Positions 8,094 to 16,477 of a DNA stretch of 64,000 nt are shown one piece after another; positions within the stretch are counted from its first letter, which is position 1; every line of letters begins with the position of its first letter. Origin of the DNA: Streptomyces liliifuscus (GTDB lineage: Bacteria > Actinomycetota > Actinomycetes > Streptomycetales > Streptomycetaceae); assembly GCF_016598615.1 (NCBI RefSeq), contig NZ_CP066831.1, positions 6,386,001-6,450,000 on the forward strand, written 5' to 3'. Both the position numbers and the translations under genes were made by a program. A model generated the notes under the pieces. The model was given only the letters and a program-made list of their open reading frames with translations, ran no database searches and was not told the origin of the DNA.

Positions 8094-10084
8094 CCACGAC
8101 CACCCTCGCCGTCCTCGTCCCCCTCCTCCCGTTCCTGGGCGCCGTGGCCGGCCTGCTCCTGGGCCGCACGGCCCCCGGTTTCGTACGCCCTCTCGCCGTG
8201 CTGCCCCCGCTCGCGGCCCTCGGGCTCGCCGTCGTCGTCGCCGTACGACAGGGCGGCGACCAGGCGGTGAACGCCGCCACCGAGCTCACCCCCACCGGCT
8301 CGGTCCCCATCGAACTCGCCCTGCACATCGACGGCTTCGCCGCCCTCGTCGCCGTGCTGGTCGGCCTGGTCGCCACCTGCGTGCAGATCTACTCGACGGG
8401 CTATCTGCGCGACGACCCGCGCTACCCCTCGTACGCCGCTCTCGTCTCCCTCTTCACCTCCGCGATGCTGCTCGTCGTCTACTCCGGCGACCTGATGGTG
8501 CTGCTGGTCGGCTGGGAGATCATGGGCATCTGCTCGTACTTCCTCGTCGGCCACTACTGGGAGACCCCGGAGGCCCGCGCTGCCTCCCTCAAGGCCTTCC
8601 TGGTCACCAAGCTCGGTGATGTCCCCTTCCTGATCGGCCTGTTCGCGCTCGCCACCGACGCCGGGTCCTTCCGCATCACGAAGATCCTCGGCAACGTCGC
8701 GAGCGGCGGACTCGACCACCCGACCCTGATCGCCCTGCTGCTCCTGGCCGGTGTGGCGGGCAAGTCGGCGCAGTTCCCGCTCCACACCTGGCTCCCCGAC
8801 GCGATGGCGGGCCCCACCCCCGTCTCCGCGCTGATCCACGCCGCGACGATGGTCGCCGCCGGTGTCTACTTCATCGCCCGGCTCCTCCCGGTCTTCGCCG
8901 CCTCCTCGGCAGCCCTGGTCGTCCTCGCCGTCATGGCCGCCGTCACGATGGCCGGCTCGGCCCTCGCCGCGCTCGCCCAGGACGACATCAAGCGCGTCCT
9001 CGCGTACTCGACGATCGGCCAGCTCGGTTACATGACCGGCGCCCTCGCCGTCGGCGACCGCGGTGCCGCCGTCTTCCACCTCCTCTCGCACGGCGCCTTC
9101 AAGGCGCTGCTGTTCCTCGGGGCAGGCGTGATCATCCACGCCGCCGGCACCAACTCCCTGGCCGCCATGTCCCGAATGAAGGACCTGCGCGCCCGCGTCC
9201 CCGACGCCTACTGGACGATGACCGTGGCGCTCCTCGCGCTCGCCGCGATCCCGCCCTTCAGCGGCTTCTTCACCAAGGAGGCCGTCCTCGGCGCCGCCGA
9301 GCACGTGGCCACCGGCCACGCCGAGGGCATCCCCGGCGCCGTCGGCTGGATCGTCCTCGTCGCCGGCCTGGTCACGGCCCTGCTCACCGCCGCGTACGCG
9401 ATGCGCCTGTGGCTCCTCGCCTTCCGCGGCCATGGACCGGAGGCCCCCGACCACGGCCGACAGCCCATCGCCATGAACGCGGTCCTCTGGGTGCTCGCCG
9501 TCCCGTCGCTGGCCTTCGGACTCGCCACCGGCCCACTGCCCGACTGGTTCGACGGACGCGACCTGACCCCGACCCTCACCACCTCCGTGCTGGGCACGGG
9601 CGTGGCTCTGGTCGGCGGCATCATCACGTACGGCGCCTGGCGGCACACCATGGCCATGGCGGCCCGCGTACCGATCGGTGCGGTCGCGGCCCACCCCGAG
9701 GGGGACGCCGGACTCGTCGAGGCCGAGGCCATCGCCAGCCACGCGCCCGCCTACGGGGACGTGGCCTCCGCGCCCGACCCGGCGGACCCGGGCCGCCTCC
9801 TGCTCGGCCCGCTGCACCGCCACGCGGCCGTCGGCTTCCACCTCGACGCCGTCTACGCGGCCCTCTTCGTCCGCCCGGTCCAGGCCGCAGCCACACTCGT
9901 ACGGTTCCTCGACCGCGAGGTCGTCGACACCTACGTACGCGGCGCGGGCGCCCTGCCCCGCTGGCTCGGCACGGCCGTCCGGCGCGCCCAGACCGGCAAT
10001 CTGCAGACCTATGTGAGCGCGCTGCTCGCCGGCACCGTCGTCCTGGTGGTCGCCGCCCTCCTCGTCGCCACCGCGGGAGCGTGA
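8090..10084 (+). CDS. nuoL: NADH-quinone oxidoreductase subunit L (antiporter-like)
   Basis: Distal proton-pumping subunit related to Mrp antiporters, 664 residues with about fifteen hydrophobic helices and the expected C-terminal extension. Landmarks: LVGWEIMGICSYFLVGHYWE (pump Glu), LPDAMAGPTPVSALIHAATM, and DDIKRVLAYSTIGQLGYM. The GTG start overlaps nuoK by four bases. The extension near 500-640 includes the amphipathic region that runs along the membrane arm in known structures. Confidence 0.97.
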   Translation: MTTTTLAVLVPLLPFLGAVAGLLLGRTAPGFVRPLAVLPPLAALGLAVVVAVRQGGDQAVNAATELTPTGSVPIELALHIDGFAALVAVLVGLVATCVQIYSTGYLRDDPRYPSYAALVSLFTSAMLLVVYSGDLMVLLVGWEIMGICSYFLVGHYWETPEARAASLKAFLVTKLGDVPFLIGLFALATDAGSFRITKILGNVASGGLDHPTLIALLLLAGVAGKSAQFPLHTWLPDAMAGPTPVSALIHAATMVAAGVYFIARLLPVFAASSAALVVLAVMAAVTMAGSALAALAQDDIKRVLAYSTIGQLGYMTGALAVGDRGAAVFHLLSHGAFKALLFLGAGVIIHAAGTNSLAAMSRMKDLRARVPDAYWTMTVALLALAAIPPFSGFFTKEAVLGAAEHVATGHAEGIPGAVGWIVLVAGLVTALLTAAYAMRLWLLAFRGHGPEAPDHGRQPIAMNAVLWVLAVPSLAFGLATGPLPDWFDGRDLTPTLTTSVLGTGVALVGGIITYGAWRHTMAMAARVPIGAVAAHPEGDAGLVEAEAIASHAPAYGDVASAPDPADPGRLLLGPLHRHAAVGFHLDAVYAALFVRPVQAAATLVRFLDREVVDTYVRGAGALPRWLGTAVRRAQTGNLQTYVSALLAGTVVLVVAALLVATAGA

Positions 10085-10090
10085 GCAGGC

Positions 10091-11665
10091 GTGATCGATA
10101 TCAGTGAATCCGTGATGCAGGTCCTTCTGGCGTTCATCGTCGTCGGCCCGCTCATCGGTGCCGCCGCGGCTCTTCTGCCGGCCCCGCCCGGGCTGAAGGG
10201 GAAGTCGCCCGACCAGGCCGTGCTGCGGCACGGCGTGACCGTCACCGGTGCCGTGCTCATCGCCGCGATCGTCCTGACGCTGGGCTTCGACCACGACCAT
10301 CCGTCGAAGATGCAGGCCACGACGGACATCAGCTGGATCCCCGCACTCGACGTGCGGATCCACCTCGGCATCGACGGCATCTCGCTCCCCCTCCTCGTGC
10401 TGACCGCGCTGCTGACCTTCCTCTGCGCGCTGTACTCCTACTTCAAAATGCCGGCGGGCCCGTCCCCGAAGGCATTCGTGGCACTCGTCCTCGTTCTCGA
10501 GTCCGGCACGCTCGCGACCTTCGCCGTCCTCGACCTGCTGCTGTTCTTCCTGGCCTTCGAGATGGTGCTCATCCCGATGTACTTCCTCATCGCCCGCTGG
10601 GGCGGTGAACAACGGCAGGCCGCCGCTTGGAAGTTCATCCTCTACACACTGCTCGGTTCCGTCGTCATGCTGCTGGGCCTGCTCCTGATCGGAATCAAGG
10701 CGGGCACATTCGACATGGTGGCACTCGCCACTGACAATCACCCGGCGCTGACCACATCGGTGCAGGTCATCGCCGTTCTGGCGATCGGGATCGGGCTCGC
10801 GGTCAAGACGCCGATGTGGCCGCTCCACAGCTGGCTGCCGGACGCGCACACCGCCGCACCGACCGTCGGCTCGGTCCTGCTGGCCGGCGTCCTGCTGAAG
10901 ATGGGTACGTACGGATTCGTCCGGATCCTGCTGCCCATCACGCCGGACGGCATGAGCACGTTCGCGCCCTACCTCGCCGCCTTCGCGGTCGTCGGCATCA
11001 TCTACGGATCCCTCGCCTGCCTCGCCCTCGCCAAGCAGGGCGCGAAGGGCGACCTCAAGCGCCTCATCGCGTACTCCTCCGTCGGCCACATGGGCTTCGT
11101 GCTCCTCGGCATCGCGTCGATGACGCCGACCGGCGTGAACGGCGCGCTGTTCGCCAACATCGCCCACGGCCTCATCACCGGCCTGCTCTTCTTCCTGGTC
11201 GGCGCGCTCAAGGACCGCACGGGCACGACCGACCTCGACACCCTCGCGCAGCAGACCGGCGCCGCTCTCTACGGCAAGGCCCCCCGGCTCGGCGGCCTGC
11301 TCGCCTTCGCAGCCGTCGCCTCGCTCGGTCTGCCGGGTCTGGCCGGGTTCTGGGGCGAGATGCTGGCCCTGTTCGGCGCGTTCGACCCCGCCGACGACCT
11401 CAACCGCCCCGCGTTCCTGACCTTCATGACGATCGCCGCGTTCGGCACCCTGCTCACCGCCGCGTACATGCTCGTCGTGGTCCGCCGCGTCTGCATGGGC
11501 GCGGTCACGCAGGAAGGGCCGAAGCTCGCCGACGTCCAGTCGTACGAGTTCGCCGCCTGGACCCCGCTCGTCGTCCTGACCGTCATCGCCGGGCTCTGGC
11601 CCAAGGCACTCCTCGGCCTGACCGACCCGGCCGTGCAGCAGCTCTTCGCAGGAGGCACCCGATGA
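10091..11665 (+). CDS. nuoM: NADH-quinone oxidoreductase subunit M (antiporter-like)
   Basis: Central antiporter-like pumping subunit, 524 residues. Landmarks: FFLAFEMVLIPMYFLIARWG (helix V Glu), VKTPMWPLHSWLPDAHTAAP, GSVLLAGVLLKMGTYGFVRI, and GDLKRLIAYSSVGHMGFVLL. The start is a GTG six bases after nuoL, the only open gap within the distal half of the operon; its ribosome site is weak. It overlaps nuoN by four bases. Confidence 0.97.
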   Translation: MIDISESVMQVLLAFIVVGPLIGAAAALLPAPPGLKGKSPDQAVLRHGVTVTGAVLIAAIVLTLGFDHDHPSKMQATTDISWIPALDVRIHLGIDGISLPLLVLTALLTFLCALYSYFKMPAGPSPKAFVALVLVLESGTLATFAVLDLLLFFLAFEMVLIPMYFLIARWGGEQRQAAAWKFILYTLLGSVVMLLGLLLIGIKAGTFDMVALATDNHPALTTSVQVIAVLAIGIGLAVKTPMWPLHSWLPDAHTAAPTVGSVLLAGVLLKMGTYGFVRILLPITPDGMSTFAPYLAAFAVVGIIYGSLACLALAKQGAKGDLKRLIAYSSVGHMGFVLLGIASMTPTGVNGALFANIAHGLITGLLFFLVGALKDRTGTTDLDTLAQQTGAALYGKAPRLGGLLAFAAVASLGLPGLAGFWGEMLALFGAFDPADDLNRPAFLTFMTIAAFGTLLTAAYMLVVVRRVCMGAVTQEGPKLADVQSYEFAAWTPLVVLTVIAGLWPKALLGLTDPAVQQLFAGGTR

Positions 11666-13173
11666 GCTCCCAGGCCCAGTCCCTGGTCCAGTCGGTCGAC
11701 TGGCTCGCGATCGCGCCGCCCACCATCGCGGCGGTCGTCGGACTCGTGGTGCTCGTCGCCGACCTGTTCGTGGGAGACAACAGGAAGGCCCTGCTCGGCT
11801 GGGTCTCGGTCGCCGGACTCGCCGCCTCCGCGCTCATGCTGCTGCCCCTCCTGGACGGCGACCGCTCCACCTTCTGCCTGACGGGCGACGCCGCCGTCTG
11901 CAGCTACACCGCGGACCGGTTCACGCTGGTCATCCAGTTCCTCGTGCTCGGCGGCGCACTCCTCGCGGCCCTCCTGTCGATGACCGCCCTCAAGGACGCC
12001 GACAAGGAACTCCCCGAAGGGGAGTTCTGGTTCCTGCTGCTCTCCTCCGCTGCGGGCGCCGCCCTGCTGCCCGCCTCCCGCGACCTCGCGACCCTGATCG
12101 TCGCCCTGGAGGTCGCCTCCCTGCCCGCCTTCGCCCTCGTCGGCATCAAGCACGGCGACAGGAAGTCCTCCGAAGCGGCCCTGAAGTTCTTCCTGTCCTC
12201 GGTCACCGCGACCGCCGTGAGCCTCATGGGCATCAGCTTCGTCTACGCGTCGACGGGCACCCTGTACCTCACCGAGATCGCCACCAGGATCGAGAACGTC
12301 GACGACCAGCTGCAGACACTCGCCCAGGCGGGCGTCGTCCTCACCCTGGTCGGCTTCGCCTTCAAGACCGCCGCCGTTCCCTTCCACTTCTGGGTACCCG
12401 ACACCTACGTAGGAGCGCCTCTGCCGGTCGCTGCCTACCTGTCGGTCGTCGGCAAGGCGGTCGGCTTCTCCGGGCTGATCCTCGTCACCGTGATCGCCCT
12501 CCCGTCGTACGCCGACGTCTGGGGCCCGGCACTCGCCGCCCTGGCCGCGCTCACCATGACCGTCGGCAACGTCGGCGCCCTCAGACAGCAGTCCACGCGC
12601 GCGTACAGCGCGGTCCGCCTGCTCGCCTGGTCCTCCGTCGGCCAGGCCGGCTACCTCCTGGTGCCGATCGCCGCCGCCGCGTACTCCGAGGACGCCGAGA
12701 AGGCCATCGGCTCCACCGTCGCGTACGCCCTGATGTACGCCGCGGTGAACCTCGGCGCCTTCGCGGTGGCCGCCCTTGTGGCCCGTACGAAGCCGCTGAA
12801 CCGCGTCAGCGACTACCGGGGCCTGTACGCCTCACGGCCCCTCGCGGCGCTCGTCCTCGGCTTCTTCCTGCTCTGTCTCGCGGGGCTGCCGCCGGGCATC
12901 ATCGGCCTCTTCGCGAAGGTCACCGTCTTCTCGGCCGCCGTCGACGCGGGCCTCGGCTGGCTCGCCGTGGTCATGGCCGTCAACGTCGTGATCGCGCTCT
13001 TCTACTACCTCCAGTGGACGACCCTCCTGTTCCGCGCCCCGGAGGGCGAGCCCGAGACTCACCGCGTCCCGGCCCCTCTCACGGCCGCGATCGCCCTGAC
13101 CGCCGTCCTCGGGATTGCCCTCTCCGGAGCACCCCAACTGGTCCTGCGCTTCTCCGACACCGGCCTCTTCTGA
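11662..13173 (+). CDS. nuoN: NADH-quinone oxidoreductase subunit N (antiporter-like)
   Basis: Proximal antiporter-like pumping subunit and last gene of the operon, 503 residues with about fourteen helices. Landmarks: LIVALEVASLPAFALVGI, AVPFHFWVPDTYVGAPLPVA, and YSAVRLLAWSSVGQAGYLLV. Starts at the ATG overlapping nuoM by four bases. A hairpin at 13193-13214 lies just downstream and probably ends the transcript. Confidence 0.96.
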   Translation: MSSQAQSLVQSVDWLAIAPPTIAAVVGLVVLVADLFVGDNRKALLGWVSVAGLAASALMLLPLLDGDRSTFCLTGDAAVCSYTADRFTLVIQFLVLGGALLAALLSMTALKDADKELPEGEFWFLLLSSAAGAALLPASRDLATLIVALEVASLPAFALVGIKHGDRKSSEAALKFFLSSVTATAVSLMGISFVYASTGTLYLTEIATRIENVDDQLQTLAQAGVVLTLVGFAFKTAAVPFHFWVPDTYVGAPLPVAAYLSVVGKAVGFSGLILVTVIALPSYADVWGPALAALAALTMTVGNVGALRQQSTRAYSAVRLLAWSSVGQAGYLLVPIAAAAYSEDAEKAIGSTVAYALMYAAVNLGAFAVAALVARTKPLNRVSDYRGLYASRPLAALVLGFFLLCLAGLPPGIIGLFAKVTVFSAAVDAGLGWLAVVMAVNVVIALFYYLQWTTLLFRAPEGEPETHRVPAPLTAAIALTAVLGIALSGAPQLVLRFSDTGLF

Positions 13174-13192
13174 CCGTCGCCGCCCCAAAGCG

Positions 13193-13214
13193 TGCTCCAC
13201 GCGCGCGTGGAGCA
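13193..13214. terminator. Hairpin after nuoN
   Basis: Fully self-complementary 22-mer built on GCTCCACGCG/CGCGTGGAGC. There is no T tract, as is usual in Streptomyces. The spacer to htpX otherwise holds only a GC-rich stretch and the presumed htpX promoter. Confidence 0.6.
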
Positions 13215-13416
13215 TCCGAGCCCCACGCGCGCGTGCGATGTCCCCCTTCGTCACCCGGACGGCCCACGCGCGTCGCCGCGCGCACAAGGGAACTAGTGCT
13301 TCCCGCCTGGCGTTGACCAGTACGGGAGGGTCCACTGGACCGTGGAGCCACGGACCAGTGACGTCAGAGATCGACAAGCAAAGGGTTCCCCTGCCGCACC
13401 ACTTGGAGGGCGTACC

Positions 13417-14280
13417 GTGCACCGCCGGCACAACGGGCTCAGGACCGCCGTACTCCTCGGGGGACTGTCCGCACTCATCATCGGCATCGGCAGTTTCTTC
13501 GGGCGTACGGGCCTCGTCGTCGCACTCGTCATCGCGATCGGCACGAACGCGTACGCGTACTGGAACAGCGACAAAATGGCTCTACGCGCGATGCGCGCGC
13601 GCCCGGTGAGCGAGTTCGAGGCCCCGGCCCTGTACAAGATGGTCCGCGAGCTCTCCACACAGGCCCGTCAGCCCATGCCCCGGCTGTACATCTCCCCGAC
13701 GGAGGCGCCGAACGCGTTCGCGACGGGCCGCAATCCGCGCAACGCCGCCGTGTGCTGCACCGAGGGCATCCTGCGCATCCTGAACGAGCGGGAGCTGCGC
13801 GGCGTCATCGGCCACGAACTGAGCCACGTCTACAACCGCGACATCCTGATCTCGTCCGTCGCGGGCGCCCTGGCCTCCGTCATCATGTTCCTGGTCAACT
13901 TCGCCTGGCTGATCCCGATCGGGCGATCCAACGACGACGACGGCCCCGGCATCCTCGGCATGCTGTTGATCATGATCCTGGGCCCGCTCGCCGCCTCCCT
14001 CATCCAGCTCGCCATCAGCCGCTCCAGGGAGTACGAGGCGGACGCTTCGGGCGCCCAGCTCACCGGCGACCCGCTGGCCCTCGCGAGCGCCCTGGGCAAG
14101 CTGGAGGCCGGCACGAAACAGCTTCCACTGCCTCCGGAGCCGCGCATCGAGACCGCAAGCCACATGATGATCGCCAACCCCTTCCGTCCGGGCCAGGGAC
14201 TCTCCAAGATGTTCTCTACGCATCCGCCGATGGCGGAGCGCATCGCCCGGCTCGAGCAGATGGCAGGTCGTAACCAGTGA
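13417..14280 (+). CDS. htpX: HtpX-like M48 zinc metalloprotease, membrane
   Basis: Membrane-bound quality-control protease that cleaves damaged membrane proteins on the cytosolic side. 287 residues from the GTG at 13417 (MHRRHNGLRTAV), chosen because TTGGAGGG sits eight bases upstream; an upstream in-frame GTG at 13342 lacks this site. Two N-terminal helices precede the catalytic motif HELSH (133-137), zinc ligands and Glu base, in the context GVIGHELSHVYNRD. The third zinc ligand is in SREYEADASG. Another hydrophobic pair lies between them. The stop overlaps the next gene by four bases. Confidence 0.94.
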   Translation: MHRRHNGLRTAVLLGGLSALIIGIGSFFGRTGLVVALVIAIGTNAYAYWNSDKMALRAMRARPVSEFEAPALYKMVRELSTQARQPMPRLYISPTEAPNAFATGRNPRNAAVCCTEGILRILNERELRGVIGHELSHVYNRDILISSVAGALASVIMFLVNFAWLIPIGRSNDDDGPGILGMLLIMILGPLAASLIQLAISRSREYEADASGAQLTGDPLALASALGKLEAGTKQLPLPPEPRIETASHMMIANPFRPGQGLSKMFSTHPPMAERIARLEQMAGRNQ

Positions 14281-14675
14281 AGACAATCCTGAACATCATT
14301 TGGCTCGTCCTGAGCGGCTTCTGGCTGTTCCTCGGCTACGTGTTCGCGGGCGTGCTGCTGTGCATCACCATCATCGGCATCCCGTTCGGCATCGCGGCCT
14401 TCCGTATCGCCGTCTACGCGCTGTGGCCGTTCGGCCGGACGACGGTCGAGCGCCGTGACGCGGGCGCGCCGTCCTTCATCGGCAACATCCTGTGGGTGAT
14501 CCTCGCCGGCTGGTGGCTCGCCCTCGCCCACATCGTGACGGGCTTCCTCCAGTGCATCACGATCATCGGCATCCCTCTGGGGCTCGCCAACTTCAAGCTG
14601 ATCCCGGTCTCCCTGTTCCCCCTGGGGCGCGAGATCGTACGTACGGACCAGCCGTTCGCGTCGTCGCGCTGGTAG
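14277..14675 (+). CDS. YccF-family inner membrane protein
   Basis: 132 residues with two internally similar halves, each ending in a CITIIGIPxG motif (LCITIIGIPFGIAAFRI and QCITIIGIPLGLANFKL), the hallmark of YccF domains. Four hydrophobic segments. Function unknown; it is coupled to htpX by a four-base GTGA overlap, so it may take part in the same membrane-stress response, which is inference from position only. Confidence 0.88.
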   Translation: MKTILNIIWLVLSGFWLFLGYVFAGVLLCITIIGIPFGIAAFRIAVYALWPFGRTTVERRDAGAPSFIGNILWVILAGWWLALAHIVTGFLQCITIIGIPLGLANFKLIPVSLFPLGREIVRTDQPFASSRW

Positions 14676-14688
14676 GGCGGCTCCGGAG

Positions 14689-15828
14689 GTGGAGCCGCCG
14701 AAGTACGCCCTCGCGGCGTACGGCGCCGAGGACGAGGCCGACGAGATCTGGGCCCTGTGCGCGGACGCCGAGAACCTCTTCGGCGATCCGCCGCCTCCCG
14801 CGCGCGGGACGTACGAACTGATCGGCTGCACCCCCGAGGGGGAGCTGAGCGAGGCCCTCACGCGCGCGCGTGCCGACGGCTCGGCTCCCCTCGGCACCCT
14901 CACCCTGGAGATCCTCGACAAGGAGGGCGCACAGGTCGAGGAGTGGTCCCTGGAGGACGTACGTGTCCTCGGCGACCGTCCGTGCGCGCGTGACCTGTCG
15001 CTGCGCGACATCACGATCGAGGCGAGCGAGTCCCCGGACAACCCGTACGACTATCCACAGTGCCCGCCGCTCTCCCCGGGCTACCGGCTGCTCGGTGCAC
15101 AGAACGAACCATGGGGTGGCTGCCGGGACTTGGCGCACATCCTGGACGGGCAGCCGGATCTCGCCGAGCCGTCCGTACGGGTGCTCGGCTGCGCCCCGCG
15201 CGGAGCCCTCCAGGCGGCCCTGGACGCGGGGGAGGAGGACCTCGGACACACCAGGCTGATACGCCTCGACGACTCCGGCCGGACCGTCCAGTCCGCCGTC
15301 GAGGGCGAACTCGTCGCATGGATCCCGTCCGCGCGCGGCCGCGGCCTGGTGGACCTCACGCTCGAACCCTGGTCGGAACGGCCCCCGACCGCGGCCGAGG
15401 AGGTCTGGGAGCTGTGGGACGGCGGCCGCCCCACCGAGCCCGGTCTCTGGGCCCGGTGCGGCGCGGAGGGGCGCCGCCACTGGCTGAGCATGGCGCTGGA
15501 CCATCACGAGCCGGACAGGCCCGACGCGGAAGCCGGCGGCACGTTCCACCTTGACGGCCGCAGCGTCATCGACCTGCCGGGATTCTTCTGCGCGCTGGGC
15601 GAGGCGGTGAACGGGCCCGGTGGCTATTTCGGTTGGGGGCCGGACGCGCTCGAGGACTGCCTCCGCGGCCGCTGGGGAACCCGGTGGCCCTTCACCCTCG
15701 TCTGGCACGACGCGGAGGTCGCCCGTACCTGCCTCGGCCTCGTCCCGCGCACAGGTCAGCGGCCCTGGACGTTTGAGGAACTCCTTGAATTCTTCGGGGA
15801 GAAGGGCATCGCCGTCCGCCTCGAATGA
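14689..15828 (+). CDS. Large protein with a C-terminal barstar-like domain
   Basis: 379 residues. The first 270 or so are acidic and contain two related segments (YELIGCTPEGELSEALTRAR and VRVLGCAPRGALQAALDAGE) that look like an internal duplication. The C-terminal 95 residues resemble barstar, the barnase inhibitor: FHLDGRSVIDLPGFFCALGE, then GPGGYFGWGPDALEDCLRG, then PFTLVWHDAEVART. Barstar-type domains act as immunity proteins against RNase toxins. No toxin gene is adjacent. The GTG at 14689 is the most likely start but has no strong ribosome site. Followed by a second immunity-type gene. Confidence 0.72.
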   Translation: MEPPKYALAAYGAEDEADEIWALCADAENLFGDPPPPARGTYELIGCTPEGELSEALTRARADGSAPLGTLTLEILDKEGAQVEEWSLEDVRVLGDRPCARDLSLRDITIEASESPDNPYDYPQCPPLSPGYRLLGAQNEPWGGCRDLAHILDGQPDLAEPSVRVLGCAPRGALQAALDAGEEDLGHTRLIRLDDSGRTVQSAVEGELVAWIPSARGRGLVDLTLEPWSERPPTAAEEVWELWDGGRPTEPGLWARCGAEGRRHWLSMALDHHEPDRPDAEAGGTFHLDGRSVIDLPGFFCALGEAVNGPGGYFGWGPDALEDCLRGRWGTRWPFTLVWHDAEVARTCLGLVPRTGQRPWTFEELLEFFGEKGIAVRLE

Positions 15829-15879
15829 GGGTTGTCCACAGGCTGCCCGAATGTCAGTGGCGACCTGCATCATGAATGC

Positions 15880-16446
15880 ATGACCGAGATCGAGCAGCTG
15901 CTGGCACGTGTCTCCGCAGAGGCGCGCAACTCCCGGCCGTGGGGCTGGCCTTCGCTCCCCGAGCCCGTGGACGCGGCGACGCTGGCCCGCGCGGAGTCCA
16001 CCCTGGGCTTCGCGGTCCCGCCGCTGCTCGCCGCCCTCTATCTGCGGATAGGCGACGGAGGATTCGGCCCGGAGTACGGCCTGCTTCCCCTGCTCGACAG
16101 CCCGCCGTCCGGCGAGCCCGCCGTCGTCGCGCAGTACCTCGCCCATTGCGAGAGCGGCCGCAAGGACCCCGAATGGCCCTGGCCCGAGGGCGTCCTGCCG
16201 ATATCCCACTGGGGCTGCGGCATGTACGCCTGCGTGGACTGCCGCACCCCCGACTCCACCGTCCTCCTCTTCGAGCCCAACGCGGACGAGGCCGACCACG
16301 CCTGGTACGTGGACGCGCCCACCCTCACGGCCTGGCTCCACACCTGGCTCGACGGCACGGGCTGGTACGACGAGTCCCACGACGGCGCGGATCTGGAGCC
16401 GTGGGGAGACTTCCGCATACGCACGGGAGTGGCGCGGGCTCAGTAG
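15880..16446 (+). CDS. SMI1/KNR4-type (SUKH) protein
   Basis: 188 residues from the ATG at 15880. Features of the SUKH fold: an N-terminal helix, then LARAESTLGFAVPPLLAALY and a GDGGFGPEYGLLPL loop, followed by LPISHWGCGMYACVDC and VLLFEPNADEADHAWYVDA. SUKH proteins often serve as immunity proteins in polymorphic toxin loci, though many are housekeeping. It lies 51 bases after the barstar-like gene on the same strand. No partner toxin is visible. Confidence 0.8.
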   Translation: MTEIEQLLARVSAEARNSRPWGWPSLPEPVDAATLARAESTLGFAVPPLLAALYLRIGDGGFGPEYGLLPLLDSPPSGEPAVVAQYLAHCESGRKDPEWPWPEGVLPISHWGCGMYACVDCRTPDSTVLLFEPNADEADHAWYVDAPTLTAWLHTWLDGTGWYDESHDGADLEPWGDFRIRTGVARAQ

Positions 16447-16477
16447 AGGGCGCGCCTGTCCCTTCAGGGGCTCAGCC

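Noticed and set aside
13342..13416. Longer htpX with an upstream GTG start
   Set aside because: The extra 25 residues are polar and unlike the family's N-terminus, and the better ribosome site lies before 13417.
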